Positions 1-9,694 of a DNA stretch of 41,920 nt are shown here, piece by piece. Location of the stretch: positions 1 to 41,920 of the forward strand of contig NZ_JDUI01000015.1 in the NCBI RefSeq assembly GCF_000771405.1, written 5' to 3'. The stretch's first letter is position 1. The number at the start of each line of letters is the position of its first letter. The notes below the pieces were generated by a model, which worked only from the letters and a program-made list of their open reading frames with translations, was not told the DNA's origin and searched no databases. The DNA is from Bifidobacterium pullorum DSM 20433. GTDB taxonomy: Bacteria > Actinomycetota > Actinomycetes > Actinomycetales > Bifidobacteriaceae. The translations under genes were made by a program, and so were the position numbers.

Positions 1-84
1 TTTCGCGCTCACTTATTTATGACAAACCTCGATTCCACCATTGTTTAGATTCCGCGAGCCCGCAGTCACACACAAGGAATGCTG
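1..84. other. Short flank with no recognised feature
   Basis: Intergenic sequence downstream of the minus-strand helicase gene. I see no convincing terminator hairpin, RNA gene or start of another gene here. The neighbouring gene on this side lies outside the window. Confidence 0.5.
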
Positions 85-1494
85 TCAGAACAGTTCGGCC
101 TGTTCGAATTCGTCGGATTCGGCTGGGGTGTCCGTATGCGGGGCGAAGGCGGCGGGGCCGTCCGTGGCCAGCAGCTCGGCTGCGGCATCGGAGCGGCGAC
201 GCAGGATCGAATCGAGCATCACCGCGTCGGGAGAGACCAGGAACGCGCGATTGTTGATGCCGCCCAGATACAGGCCGTCGAGATTCTCCACGCGCGAGAG
301 CGCCACATACCCCATGCCGGGCGCGAACGTCCGCCGCAGGTCCATCACGGCCCGGTCCAGCGTCATGCCCTGCGACTTGTGGATCGTGATCGCCCATGCG
401 CAGCGCAGCGGCACCTGTTTGACGCTGGCGAGCACGGTCTCGCCGTCCATCATCTCCCAGGAGGCCTGCTTCAACGTGACGATGTTGCCGTTCTCGAACT
501 CCACGATCGGCCAGCCGCCCTTGGATTCGGGCGCGAACCCGCGCACCGTGCCGATTGACCCGTTGACGTACTGGTGGTCGGCGTCGTTGCGCAGCGCCAT
601 CACGGCGGCCCCGGTCTTCAACACCAGATGCTCCGGCGCGAGCATGTTCTTCTTCAACCGGTCCACCAGATTCACCGGCCCCGCCGATTCGGCGTAGAAC
701 TCGTGCTCGTCGTCCTCGATCTGTGCGAGCCGCAGGTCGTTCAGCCCGTCGGCCTGCCGGTTGACCGGGAACAGGTGCACGGCCACCTCGCCGGGCGCAG
801 GTTCCAGCCCCAACCGGGAGGAGAGCACCATGCGGTCGTCGTCATCCACCATCCCCTGCCGGATATCGGTGAGCACGGTGAGCAGCTCGCCAGTGTCCTG
901 ACGGTGCTGCTCGGTCAGGTAGCAGACGACCGGGTTCAGTTCCGGCCAGACCAACGATTCGGTGACGAAGCCTTCCGGATTGCGCCCGGCCTTGGCGTAG
1001 CGTTCGCGGGCGGCCACGAATTCCGGAGCCGGGGCGATGACATCATTGTTGCGCCCGGAGACGCTGACCGGCGGCAACTGGAAGAAGTCGCCGGAGAGCA
1101 CGACCTGCATGCCGCCGAACGGGCGCGGATCATGCCGGATGATGCGGCAGACCTGGTCGACCATGTCGAACAGCCAGGCGTGCATCATCGAGACCTCGTC
1201 GATGACGAGGATGTCGGTGTCCTGGATCTTGCGCCGGCGGCGCGAACGGATGAGTTTGATCAGCGGTTCGGTCAGTGCGGTGGCCACGCCGATGCCGCTC
1301 CACGAGTGGATGGTCTGGCCGTTGATATGCGTGGAGGCGATGCCGGTGGACGCGGTGACGGCCACGCTGGCGCCCTCGGCGCGGGCGTTATGGATGAACT
1401 CGTTGAGCACATACGTCTTGCCCGCGCCGGGCGCGCCGGTGAGGAACACGTTCGCCCCGGCGTCCAGAATCGCCAACGCCTCGGATTGCAGCAT
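85..1494 (-). CDS. Pif1/RecD-like SF1 helicase (AAA ATPase)
   Basis: A 469-residue superfamily 1 helicase, probably acting on DNA during replication, repair or recombination. Visible motifs are Walker A GAPGAGKT at residues 20-27, Walker B ILVIDE ending at residues 99-100, motif III GDFFQLPP at about 135-142, and the C-terminal UvrD_C_2-type segment with HKSQGMTLD followed by YVALSRV. The order and spacing fit bacterial Pif1-like proteins, which are shorter than RecD. The ATG at 1494 has GAAGGA about 7 bases upstream. It lies 47 bases downstream of orn on the same strand, so co-transcription is possible, although a short hairpin sits in the gap. The family assignment is secure; the cellular role is inferred. 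Confidence 0.9.
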   Translation of the reverse strand: MLQSEALAILDAGANVFLTGAPGAGKTYVLNEFIHNARAEGASVAVTASTGIASTHINGQTIHSWSGIGVATALTEPLIKLIRSRRRRKIQDTDILVIDEVSMMHAWLFDMVDQVCRIIRHDPRPFGGMQVVLSGDFFQLPPVSVSGRNNDVIAPAPEFVAARERYAKAGRNPEGFVTESLVWPELNPVVCYLTEQHRQDTGELLTVLTDIRQGMVDDDDRMVLSSRLGLEPAPGEVAVHLFPVNRQADGLNDLRLAQIEDDEHEFYAESAGPVNLVDRLKKNMLAPEHLVLKTGAAVMALRNDADHQYVNGSIGTVRGFAPESKGGWPIVEFENGNIVTLKQASWEMMDGETVLASVKQVPLRCAWAITIHKSQGMTLDRAVMDLRRTFAPGMGYVALSRVENLDGLYLGGINNRAFLVSPDAVMLDSILRRRSDAAAELLATDGPAAFAPHTDTPAESDEFEQAELF

Positions 1495-1518
1495 GCCGCG
1501 TCCTTCCCGATATCATCC

Positions 1519-1543
1519 GAACCGCCGGTCCTCGCCGCGGTTC
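1519..1543 (-). terminator. Short hairpin at the end of orn
   Basis: GAACCGC (1519-1525) pairs with GCGGTTC (1537-1543) around an 11-base loop and overlaps the orn stop codon. There is no U-tract, so it may be an attenuating or processing stem rather than a full terminator. Confidence 0.35.
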
Positions 1544-2219
1544 AATCCCCCAGCGGATTGCCGTTCTGCTCGTACGTACGCAGCAGGCTCGTCTGCTCGA
1601 TGCGTGCGGCGGCATCAGCCGCGGCCTGATCGTCGGGGCCGGGCGCGGGCACAAACAGCAGGTCACGGTAGTAGCGCAGCTCGTCGATCGACTCGATGAT
1701 GTCGGCGAGCGCGCGGTGTCCGCCATGCTTGGCCGGCTTGTGGTTGTACGCGGCCGGATACCAGCGGCGGGAGAGTTCCTTGATTGTGCTCACGTCGATG
1801 ACACGGTAGTGCAGGTGTTCCATCAGGCCGGGCATGTAGCGGTCGAGGAACTTCTTGTCGGAGCCGACCGAATTGCCGGCCAGCAGCGGGCGCACGCCCT
1901 GGGGAGTGAAGCGCCGCACGTATTCGATGACCTTGGCTTCGGCTTCGGAGACGTCCAGGCCGTGTTCCCATTCGTTGATCAGTCCGGAGTGGGTGTGCAT
2001 CCTGCGCACGAAGTCGTTCATCTGGTCCACGGCGGCTTGGCTGGGTTTGATGACATAGTCGACGCCTTCGTCGAGCACATTCAGGTCGAAGTCGGTGGGG
2101 ACCACGGAGATCTCGACCAGTTCGTCGTGGAAGATGTCCAGTCCGGTCATCTCGCAGTCGATCCAGATCAGGCGCGAATCCTGCGCCGTGTAGGTCTCGT
2201 TGTCGTGTGCGTCCACCAT
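1542..2219 (-). CDS. orn: Oligoribonuclease (DEDDh 3'-5' exonuclease)
   Basis: Degrades 2-5 nt RNA oligonucleotides to mononucleotides at the end of mRNA decay; in many bacteria it also clears the c-di-GMP product pGpG. The 225-residue protein shows the Orn signature [10 protein letters not shown] with catalytic D21 and E23, the middle acidic motif in [16 protein letters not shown], and the final H..D in [11 protein letters not shown] chose the ATG at 2219 because GAGG lies 6 bases before it; an in-frame start 36 bases further upstream lacks a good ribosome site. It follows guaB on the same strand, separated by 241 bases that hold two hairpins, so it probably has its own promoter. Confidence 0.95.
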   Translation of the reverse strand: MVDAHDNETYTAQDSRLIWIDCEMTGLDIFHDELVEISVVPTDFDLNVLDEGVDYVIKPSQAAVDQMNDFVRRMHTHSGLINEWEHGLDVSEAEAKVIEYVRRFTPQGVRPLLAGNSVGSDKKFLDRYMPGLMEHLHYRVIDVSTIKELSRRWYPAAYNHKPAKHGGHRALADIIESIDELRYYRDLLFVPAPGPDDQAAADAAARIEQTSLLRTYEQNGNPLGD

Positions 2220-2305
2220 CGTGAGCCTCGTTTCTTCTGGGCGTGTACGGAACATCTCAGTATACCGCGCTGGCTGTCAGCGGCAGTACCGACATGATAC
2301 AAATT

Positions 2306-2353
2306 GGGCGATCACCTTGTACTTGACAATTGTCAAGTACAAGGTGACCGCCC
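2306..2353. repeat. 48-bp near-perfect palindrome upstream of orn
   Basis: The arms run 2306-2329 and 2330-2353 and meet with no loop: 18 innermost base pairs are perfect (centre GACAATTGTC), then one mismatch, then GGGCG/CGCCC. The central TTGACAATTGTCAA also resembles operators of dimeric repressors (TetR or MarR type), and TTGACA is read on both strands. It could be a protein-binding site, a cruciform, or a bidirectional transcription stop. The sequence shows the symmetry; the role is inferred. Confidence 0.8.
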
Positions 2354-2408
2354 TACACGTATCCGTTCGTGCGGTCACACCGCGGAACGGCTTGGCTCTG
2401 CCCGATTG

Positions 2409-2449
2409 CCGCATTCCTCCGTTTCCGTATCCGGGACGGAGGAATGCGG
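2409..2449 (-). terminator. Likely guaB terminator hairpin
   Basis: CCGCATTCCTCCGT (2409-2422) and ACGGAGGAATGCGG (2436-2449) form a perfect 14-bp stem with a 13-base loop, starting 11 bases after the guaB stop. No U-tract follows on the minus strand. Confidence 0.7.
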
Positions 2450-2460
2450 TCGAATCGACG

Positions 2461-4020
<1,560 letters not shown>

Positions 4021-4092
4021 CTAAAAGCAGGGACTGACACGCCGCCGCCGTGTGTCGCCGCAGCCCGTCACCTTGTTTTTCCGGTGCCGCCG

Positions 4093-5316
4093 TCAGCCCG
4101 AAACCCCGTCCGGCTCCCCGGCACCGGTGCCGGCGGACGTACTGCCGCCATCGCCTTCGGATGGCTTCGGACCGTGCACCGCAGCCTCCCGCCGCGCCGC
4201 CTCCAGTCGCGCGTTCTCCGCACGCAACTCCGGGATGCGGTGCTTGAGATACGGGTACATCGTGGCCACGGTCAGCAGTATCACCGCAATGACGAATCCG
4301 ATGGCCACGAACCGTGCGGGGAAGAACAGGATCATGATCGACCCGAAGGAGATCAGCGCCGCCCACCCCCATAGGATCAGCACGGCGCCCTGCACGGAAT
4401 GGCCGATTCTCAGCATCCGGTGATGCAGGTGCATACGGTCGGGGTGCATCGGCGACTGTCCTTTGCGTACACGCCGCACAATCGCCATGCACATGTCCAG
4501 CACCGGCAGGAACAGCACGAGCACCGGCAGCAGAATCGGCATGAACACCGGCAGATAGATGCTGGTGTGGATCGACGCCGGATCGAGACGGCCGGTCATG
4601 ATGATCGAGGCGCAGGTGATGAGGTAGCCGAGCAGCATCGACCCGGAGTCCCCCATGAACAGCTTGGCCGGATGCCAGTTGTGCAGGATAAAGCCCACGC
4701 AGATACCGACCATGGCCACGTCGATCAGCGTGGCCATCGACGCGTAGGACGGCGAGGAACGGGCGATGATATAGGAGTAGATCGCGAACGCGATGCCGCC
4801 GATCGCCACGATGCCGGAGGCCAGACCGTCCAGGCCGTCCACGAAGTTCACCGCGTTGATCGATACGACGATCAGGAACGCCGTAATCGCGATCGACAGG
4901 CTCGGCGAAGCCGCGAACAGGGCACCGATCGGCAGCGAGATGATTTGCAGGCCTCCCCAGGCCACGAACACGGAAATCAGCAGCTGACCGGCCATCTTGA
5001 GCATCCAGTCGAGATCCCACAGGTCGTCGGCCATGCCCAACAGGCAGATTGCCACCGCGCCGATCAGCACCACCCAGGCCTGGTGGTTGTTCTGGAACAG
5101 GCCGCTGACGAACGGTATCCTGCTGGCGAACAGCATGGCCACGGCGAATCCCAGCATCATGGCGAGGCCGCCCATGCGCGGCGTCGGCACCGTATGCACG
5201 TCGCGGGCGCGCACCTTGCCGACCGCGCCGATCTGGATGGCGAGGTGCCGGATCAGCGGGGTGAGCAGATAGGTCGCCCCGCCGGCGATGGCGGCGATGA
5301 ACAGGTAGACCCTCAT
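4093..5316 (-). CDS. WecA/TagO-type undecaprenyl-P glycosyl-1-P transferase
   Basis: Polytopic membrane enzyme of the MraY/WecA (GT4 phosphotransferase) family, which moves a sugar-1-phosphate (usually GlcNAc-1-P) from UDP-sugar to undecaprenyl phosphate to start teichoic acid or wall polysaccharide synthesis. The 407 residues carry about 10-11 hydrophobic spans. Family motifs are the DD pair at residues 97-98 (ADDLWDLDW), NAVNFVDGLDGLASG at about 154-168, FMGDSGSM near 221-228 and the histidine motif MHLHHRML in a cytoplasmic loop. The lack of MraY-specific features and the position next to tsaC rather than in the mur cluster favour WecA/TagO. It overlaps tsaC by ATGA, so translational coupling is likely. 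The acceptor polymer cannot be told from sequence. Confidence 0.9.
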   Translation of the reverse strand: MRVYLFIAAIAGGATYLLTPLIRHLAIQIGAVGKVRARDVHTVPTPRMGGLAMMLGFAVAMLFASRIPFVSGLFQNNHQAWVVLIGAVAICLLGMADDLWDLDWMLKMAGQLLISVFVAWGGLQIISLPIGALFAASPSLSIAITAFLIVVSINAVNFVDGLDGLASGIVAIGGIAFAIYSYIIARSSPSYASMATLIDVAMVGICVGFILHNWHPAKLFMGDSGSMLLGYLITCASIIMTGRLDPASIHTSIYLPVFMPILLPVLVLFLPVLDMCMAIVRRVRKGQSPMHPDRMHLHHRMLRIGHSVQGAVLILWGWAALISFGSIMILFFPARFVAIGFVIAVILLTVATMYPYLKHRIPELRAENARLEAARREAAVHGPKPSEGDGGSTSAGTGAGEPDGVSG

Positions 5317-5972
5317 GCGCCGAGACCTCCGCCGTTCACGATCAACGCCCTGCGGATCACCGATTCGCGGATCACACCCTCACGCAGGATCGCGATGCCG
5401 TCCCGAGCCAGCGGGTCGGCGGCCACCACCGTGCTGGAGACATGCCCCTGGGTCGGGCCGCCGTCCAGATACAGGTCCACGGAGTCGCCCAGCGCCTCGA
5501 CCGCCTCCTCGACGGTCTGCGCGCTCTCGCCGCCCGAACGGTTCGCGCTCGACGCGGCCAGCGGACCGGTCGCCTTCAGGATGCGCAGACTCAGCGCGGA
5601 ATTCGGAATACGGATGCCCTGCGTGCGCACGCCCGACGGCGTCTGACGGACCGTGGCCAACGTGCAATCCTCGCGCGCCACGGCGATCGGCGAGAAGGCC
5701 CCCGGCAGGAACGCCGCGGCCAGGCGGTTCAGCGGCACCGGCAGGTCGAGTCCCACGGCATCCAGCTCGTCGATCGAGGACAGCAGCACCTGCAGCGCCT
5801 TGAACCGCGGACGCCCCTTGATCTCGTAGATGCGGTCGATCGCCGCGGTGTTGCACGGATCGCAGGCCACGCCGTACACCGTATCGGTCGGCACCACCAC
5901 CAGACCACCGTTACGGACGATTTCGGCCGCCTCGGCAAGGGAATCGTCATCGACCTTGCGAATCGCACTCAT
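5313..5972 (-). CDS. tsaC: Threonylcarbamoyl-AMP synthase (YrdC/Sua5 family)
   Basis: Makes L-threonylcarbamoyladenylate from Thr, bicarbonate and ATP, the first step of t6A37 modification in ANN-decoding tRNAs. The 219-residue protein is a single YrdC domain with GGLVVVPTDTVYGVACD near the N terminus, KGRPRFKALQVL (the KxR substrate-binding motif) and ANRSGGESA later; there is no C-terminal Sua5 extension. The ATG at 5972 is preceded by GGGAGG at 5-base spacing; a GTG two codons upstream overlaps that ribosome site. Its stop overlaps the start of the WecA-like gene. In many actinobacteria tsaC lies near prmC and prfA; here it is separated from them by a divergent acetyltransferase gene. Confidence 0.93.
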   Translation of the reverse strand: MSAIRKVDDDSLAEAAEIVRNGGLVVVPTDTVYGVACDPCNTAAIDRIYEIKGRPRFKALQVLLSSIDELDAVGLDLPVPLNRLAAAFLPGAFSPIAVAREDCTLATVRQTPSGVRTQGIRIPNSALSLRILKATGPLAASSANRSGGESAQTVEEAVEALGDSVDLYLDGGPTQGHVSSTVVAADPLARDGIAILREGVIRESVIRRALIVNGGGLGA

Positions 5973-5978
5973 CGGCAC

Positions 5979-6151
5979 CTCCCGTTCACGTTCTGCTTAC
6001 AACCTTACTATGGCATCATCAGTATGCGACGAACCGATGCATCACGGTCACGGACGACGGAAACGGGTCACGGCCACGGACGATGACCACGGATGCCGTG
6101 ACAATGGACTCTGACACATCGTTGCACACGCATTCCAAGGAAAGGACGCCG
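5979..6151. other. Divergent promoter region tsaC / acetyltransferase
   Basis: This 173-base gap must carry promoters for both directions. It holds repeated GGTCACGG/CACGGACGA units (about 6043-6105), including GGTCA (6066-6070) facing TGACC (6084-6088), which could be an operator. I see no clear -35/-10 pair for the plus strand. Confidence 0.35.
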
Positions 6152-6841
6152 ATGACCGCCGCACAGCACGACCCGCAGCCGCTGCCCGCCCCGATCCCTC
6201 CCGTCGAGCTGCGTACGCCGCGCCGCTCGGAACGCGAGGAGATGCTGGACGGAAAACTCTACAATCCCGCCGATCCGGAGCTGACGGCGCTGCGCGAGCG
6301 CGCCGGCGACCTGTGCACACAATTCAACGCGCTGCCGCGCGGCGATCACGAGACCCGCGCCGCGGTGCTCGACGAATTGCTCCCCCACCATGGCGAAAAC
6401 CTGGACATCCTGGGACCGGTGTTCTTCGACTATGGCGTGCACACCACCATGGGCGACCGCGTGTTCGCGAACTTCAACTTCACGGTGTTGGACTGCGCGC
6501 CGGTGACGATCGGCGACGATGTGTTGTTCGGGCCGAACGTGTCCTTGCTGCCGCCGATGCATCCGCTGCGCTGGCAGGACCGCAATGTGCGCAAGGCGGC
6601 GGACGGCTCCTATTACGACTATGAGTACGGCCGGCCGATCGTCATCGGGTCGAACTGCTGGTTCGGCGGCAATGTCACCGTGTTGGGCGGCGTGACCATC
6701 GGCGAGGGATGCGTGATCGGCGCCGGCGCCGTGGTGACCAAGGACATCCCGCCGCATTCGGTGGCGGTGGGCAATCCCGCGCGGGTGATCCGCACGATCA
6801 CCGACGCCGATGCCTCGGCGTTGCAGGATTACGCGCAATAG
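6152..6841 (+). CDS. Sugar O-acetyltransferase (maltose/galactoside type)
   Basis: A 229-residue left-handed beta-helix acetyltransferase of the LacA/Maa type that moves acetyl from acetyl-CoA to a sugar hydroxyl in the cytoplasm. An N-terminal Mac-like helical segment (EREEMLDGKLYNPADPEL) precedes hexapeptide repeats (VTIGDDVLFG, IVIGSNCWFG, VTIGEGCVIG). The catalytic His is H137 in PPMHPL. The C terminus AVGNPARVIR is typical. I chose the ATG at 6152 because AAGGAAAGGA sits just upstream; a longer in-frame reading from 6083 lacks this. It converges on prmC and overlaps its 3' end by 13 bp. The natural acceptor is unknown. Confidence 0.88.
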   Translation: MTAAQHDPQPLPAPIPPVELRTPRRSEREEMLDGKLYNPADPELTALRERAGDLCTQFNALPRGDHETRAAVLDELLPHHGENLDILGPVFFDYGVHTTMGDRVFANFNFTVLDCAPVTIGDDVLFGPNVSLLPPMHPLRWQDRNVRKAADGSYYDYEYGRPIVIGSNCWFGGNVTVLGGVTIGEGCVIGAGAVVTKDIPPHSVAVGNPARVIRTITDADASALQDYAQ

Positions 6842-7998
6842 TCGTCGCACCAAGCGACCAGATACCGAGGTCGGCCGGTCCAATCATGACCGGTATGGGC
6901 CTGGGCGAAGCCATGGACCTGCGCGTATGCGACCAGCGCGGTGCCTTGGCTGATGTCATGCTCCATGACAAGCAGACCGCCCGGGCGCAGCAGCGCGGCG
7001 GCCCGGTCGATGATGCGTTCGGGAATCAACAGACCATCCGGGGAGCCACCGTACAATGCCAGTTCAGGGTCATGATCGCGCACCTCGGGCTGTTCGGGGA
7101 TTTCGGATTCGGGCACATACGGCGGGTTCGTGACCACCAGATCCACGGTGCCGTCCAGTTCGGCCAACGTGTTGGAATCGGTGGCATCCCCGAGTACCAG
7201 ATGATACCGGCGTCCCATGCCGGCGCCAGCCGTTTCCCGAGAAGCTCCACCATCCTCGAATCCCGTATCCGCTTGCCCCGCATCCGGGATTCGAGGTACG
7301 GAATCATGATTGTCGCCGGAGCGTTCGCATCCGGTCGATCCCAATACGGCCTCGGCATTGCGCCGCGTCCATGTGGCGGTGCGTTCGCTGAGTTCGACGG
7401 CCCAGACCTCGGCGTCGGCGGTTTCGGTCACGATCGACAGGCCGATCGCGCCGCTGCCGGCGCACAGGTCGACGACGCGCGGCACGGTGATGTGCTGCGC
7501 CACAAGCCAATCCAATCCCTCCTGCACCACGAGTTCGGTTTCGGGGCGTGGGATGAACACCCCCGGACCAACGGCGAGGTCGAGATAGCGGAACGGCGCA
7601 TGCCCGACGATGTACTGCAACGGCTCGCGGACCGCACGGCGGGCGAGCATGGCGGCGAAACGTTGGTATTGGGAGGATTGGGGCGTCACGGAACAGCCCC
7701 AATCATCGGAAGCCGAGAAGTTCCTGTCTTGTGGGACTGGCGGCAGTTCCCCCGTCTGCCGCGAGGGAGCCCCCTCGTCGGAGGGGGCAGATGAGGCGGA
7801 AGAATGAATTGTCAGTGCCTCATCAGAAGGGGCAAGGGCGTTGAGAGGGGTGGATAGGAGCATGGCCTTGTCGATGTCGCTGAGCGTGCAGCCGTAGGCC
7901 TCGGTCAGGAGCAGCTTGGCGTCGTGCTCCGGGGTGTCGATACCGGCGTCGCGCAGCACGGCGGCTGCGCGACGGACCACCTCTTCAACACGCATCAT
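6829..7998 (-). CDS. prmC: Release factor glutamine methyltransferase with two inserts
   Basis: N5-methylates the GGQ glutamine of release factors using S-adenosylmethionine. The Rossmann motif DLCAGSGAIG is at residues 177-186 and the diagnostic NPPY at 291-294. The protein has 389 residues against about 280-300 usual. The excess falls in two low-complexity segments with no family similarity: about residues 58-108 in the N-terminal recognition domain, and about 222-262 between the SAM fold and the NPPY strand. Both coincide with DNA inverted repeats (7717-7798 and 7256-7298), so they look like in-frame insertions of short repeat elements. The start overlaps the prfA stop (TGATG), so the two are coupled. 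Function is probably kept because the frame and motifs are intact. Confidence 0.93.
   Translation of the reverse strand: MMRVEEVVRRAAAVLRDAGIDTPEHDAKLLLTEAYGCTLSDIDKAMLLSTPLNALAPSDEALTIHSSASSAPSDEGAPSRQTGELPPVPQDRNFSASDDWGCSVTPQSSQYQRFAAMLARRAVREPLQYIVGHAPFRYLDLAVGPGVFIPRPETELVVQEGLDWLVAQHITVPRVVDLCAGSGAIGLSIVTETADAEVWAVELSERTATWTRRNAEAVLGSTGCERSGDNHDSVPRIPDAGQADTGFEDGGASRETAGAGMGRRYHLVLGDATDSNTLAELDGTVDLVVTNPPYVPESEIPEQPEVRDHDPELALYGGSPDGLLIPERIIDRAAALLRPGGLLVMEHDISQGTALVAYAQVHGFAQAHTGHDWTGRPRYLVAWCDDYCA
7256..7298. repeat. Inverted repeat inside prmC (insert 2)
   Basis: CCTCGAATCCCG (7256-7267) and CGGGATTCGAGG (7287-7298) form a perfect 12-bp stem with a 19-base loop. It lies in the extra segment of prmC (about residues 222-262), which suggests a small palindromic element inserted in frame. 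Confidence 0.75.
7717..7798. repeat. Double-hairpin repeat inside prmC (insert 1)
   Basis: Two adjacent hairpins occur here: GCGGCAG...CTGCCGC and GCCCCCTC-GTCG-GAGGGGGC. Together with flanking sequence they encode the extra PrmC segment containing SAPSDEGAPSRQTGELPPV. The structure resembles short dispersed GC-rich repeat elements that I recall from bifidobacterial genomes; that link is from memory and not tested. Confidence 0.65.
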
Positions 7999-9086
7999 CA
8001 GCTCTGGCGCGCGAGGCGTTCGGCCTCGTCGGCCTGGATGTCCGAGTCGATGACGGCCTGCAGGTCGCCATCGAGCACCTGGTCCAGGTTGTAGGCCTTG
8101 TAGTTCGTGCGATGGTCGACGATGCGGTTCTCCGGGAAGTTGTACGTGCGGATGCGTTCGGAACGGTCGAGCGAACGCACCTGGGAGTGGCGCAGGTCGG
8201 CGGCCTCGGCGGCCTCCTGCTCGTGCTTCATGGCCAGCAGGCGGGACTTGAGCACACGCAGCGCGGCCGCACGGTTCTGGATCTGCGACTTCTCGTCCTG
8301 CATGCTCACCACGATGCCGGTCGGGATATGCGTCATGCGCACCGCCGAATACGTGGTGTTCACCGACTGGCCGCCAGGGCCGGAGCTCATGAAGATGTCG
8401 ATCTTCAGGTCCTTCGGATCGATCTCGATCTCGTCGTTGTCGTCATCGGCCTCGGGGAACACGATCACGCCGGCCGCGGAGGTCTGGATGCGTCCCTGCG
8501 ATTCGGTGACGGGGATGCGCTGCACGCGGTGCACGCCGCCCTCGTACTTCAGGCTCGCCCACACGCCATCCTCCGGCGCGGGGGTGCCCTTGGCACGGAT
8601 GGCCACCTGCACATCCTTGATGCCGCCCAATTCGGTGCGGTTCTCGCTCTGGATGACGGTAGTCCAGCCTCGCTTCTCCGCATACCGCAGATACATGCGC
8701 AGCAGGTCGCCGGCGAACAGCGCGGCCTCCTCGCCGCCGGTGCCGGCCTTGATCTCCATGATGGTGTCACGCGCGTCGTCCGGGTCGCGCGGAATCAGCG
8801 CCGTACGCAGCTTCTCCTGGACGGCGGGCAGCTCGGATTCCAGACGCTTGGCCTCCTCCGCGAAATCCGGATCCTCGGCGGCCATCTCGCGGGCGGCCTC
8901 CAGATCGTCGCGCACCTGCATATAGGCGGTGTATGCGGACACGATCGAACCGAGCTCGGCGTGACGACGGCCCAGCTTGCGCATCTTGTCCGGATCGGAG
9001 GCCACCTCCGGCTGGCTCATCTCCTGCTCGATGCGGCGATACTCCTCCAACGCGGTCTGCGCCGCGGGGAACTGTTCGTCTGCCAT
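7998..9086 (-). CDS. prfA: Peptide chain release factor 1
   Basis: Recognises UAA and UAG stop codons and triggers peptide release on the ribosome. The 362-residue length is standard. The GGQ motif is at residues 238-240 ([12 protein letters not shown]), and the RF1 codon-recognition tripeptide is PVT at 192-194 (IPVTESQGR), where RF2 would have SPF. I chose the ATG at 9086 because AGAGGAG lies directly upstream and it gives the family length; a longer in-frame reading runs through the rpmE terminator and into rpmE. It is followed without a gap by prmC, whose product modifies the GGQ glutamine. Confidence 0.97.
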   Translation of the reverse strand: MADEQFPAAQTALEEYRRIEQEMSQPEVASDPDKMRKLGRRHAELGSIVSAYTAYMQVRDDLEAAREMAAEDPDFAEEAKRLESELPAVQEKLRTALIPRDPDDARDTIMEIKAGTGGEEAALFAGDLLRMYLRYAEKRGWTTVIQSENRTELGGIKDVQVAIRAKGTPAPEDGVWASLKYEGGVHRVQRIPVTESQGRIQTSAAGVIVFPEADDDNDEIEIDPKDLKIDIFMSSGPGGQSVNTTYSAVRMTHIPTGIVVSMQDEKSQIQNRAAALRVLKSRLLAMKHEQEAAEAADLRHSQVRSLDRSERIRTYNFPENRIVDHRTNYKAYNLDQVLDGDLQAVIDSDIQADEAERLARQS

Positions 9087-9121
9087 GTCTCCTCTTTCCG
9101 TGGTGTCTGCTGCGGATATAC

Positions 9122-9180
9122 AAAAACGCCAGTCCCGCGGCGGCGCGCCGAAGCGCGCCATACCGAACGGGGCTGGCGTC
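9122..9180 (-). terminator. Rho-independent terminator after rpmE
   Basis: On the minus strand ACGCCAGCCCCG and CGGGACTGGCGT form the outer stem, a GC-rich hairpin (GGCGCGCTTCGGCGCGCC) sits inside, and a TTTTTG run follows. It separates rpmE from prfA, so prfA-prmC either has its own promoter or depends on read-through. Confidence 0.85.
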
Positions 9181-9187
9181 GAAGAAG

Positions 9188-9400
9188 CTACTTGCTGCGC
9201 TTGCCGTAGCGCTTCTCGAAGCGGGCCACGCGGCCACCGGTGTCGAGGATCTTCTGCTTGCCGGTGTAGAACGGATGGCACTTCGAGCACACGTCGGCCG
9301 TCATGGCTTCGCCCTTGTAGGTCGAACGGGTGACGAAGGTGTTGCCGCACGAGCACGTGACCTGAACGGCATGATAATCGGGATGAATACCCTGCTTCAT
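9188..9400 (-). CDS. rpmE: 50S ribosomal protein L31 (zinc-binding form)
   Basis: A 70-residue large-subunit protein. It is the C+ paralogue: cysteines 16, 18, 38 and 41 (CSC and CSKC) form the zinc site, so it should be the form used when zinc is sufficient rather than the zinc-free ykgM type. The sequence begins [12 protein letters not shown], as in the family. AGGAGACACC precedes the ATG. A TATAAT-like -10 lies at 9473-9478 on the minus strand. A strong terminator follows, and prfA is the next gene. Confidence 0.97.
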   Translation of the reverse strand: MKQGIHPDYHAVQVTCSCGNTFVTRSTYKGEAMTADVCSKCHPFYTGKQKILDTGGRVARFEKRYGKRSK

Positions 9401-9472
9401 GGTGTCTCCTAAGGAATTCGGGGGACCCGGGTCGCCATGCCCCTATGGCTGGCGTGAACCGGAACCTATGGG

Positions 9473-9478
9473 ATTATA
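9473..9478 (-). promoter_or_regulatory. Candidate rpmE promoter -10 (TATAAT)
   Basis: The minus strand reads TATAAT about 75 bases before the rpmE start. The -35 region at the right distance is GC-rich and weak, so only the -10 is convincing. Confidence 0.5.
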
Positions 9479-9577
9479 GGCACGCGGCCGGACAGACCCG
9501 TTGGTGTGTCGCGTGCGGACGGCGGACCGTCCGGCCCCGGACCGGCGGGTCCCGGGTCGGACGATTCGGGAAACGAG

Positions 9578-9651
9578 TGGGGCCGCAGGGGCTTGAACCC
9601 TGGACCGGCGGATTATGAGTCCGATGCTCTAACCGACTGAGCTACGGCCCC
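9578..9651 (-). tRNA. tRNA with CAT anticodon (Met; possibly Ile2)
   Basis: A full cloverleaf is visible: 7-bp acceptor GGGGCCG/CGGCCCC, D-arm GCTC/GAGC with a 9-base loop, anticodon loop CTCATAA, 5-base variable region, T-arm CAGGG/CCCTG with loop TTCAAGC, and discriminator A. No CCA is encoded. One U-C mismatch closes the anticodon stem. CAT fits elongator tRNA-Met, but a lysidine-modified tRNA-Ile2 cannot be excluded by eye; an initiator is unlikely because the acceptor is fully paired at 1-72. Confidence 0.9.
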
Positions 9652-9694
9652 ACGTTGGGAAACCAACTCGACCACTATAGCAAACAGCCGGACG

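Larger units (their letters stand above)
2220..2460. other. guaB-orn intergenic region with two inverted repeats
   Basis: This 241-base stretch has no gene. It contains a large perfect palindrome (2306-2353) near orn and a terminator-like hairpin (2409-2449) just after guaB. The promoter for orn should lie between 2219 and the palindrome, but I cannot point to a convincing -10/-35 pair. Confidence 0.6.

Noticed and set aside
7998..9356. Longer PrfA start inside rpmE
   Set aside because: The extra 90 codons overlap rpmE and its terminator; the start at 9086 has a strong ribosome site and gives standard RF1 length.
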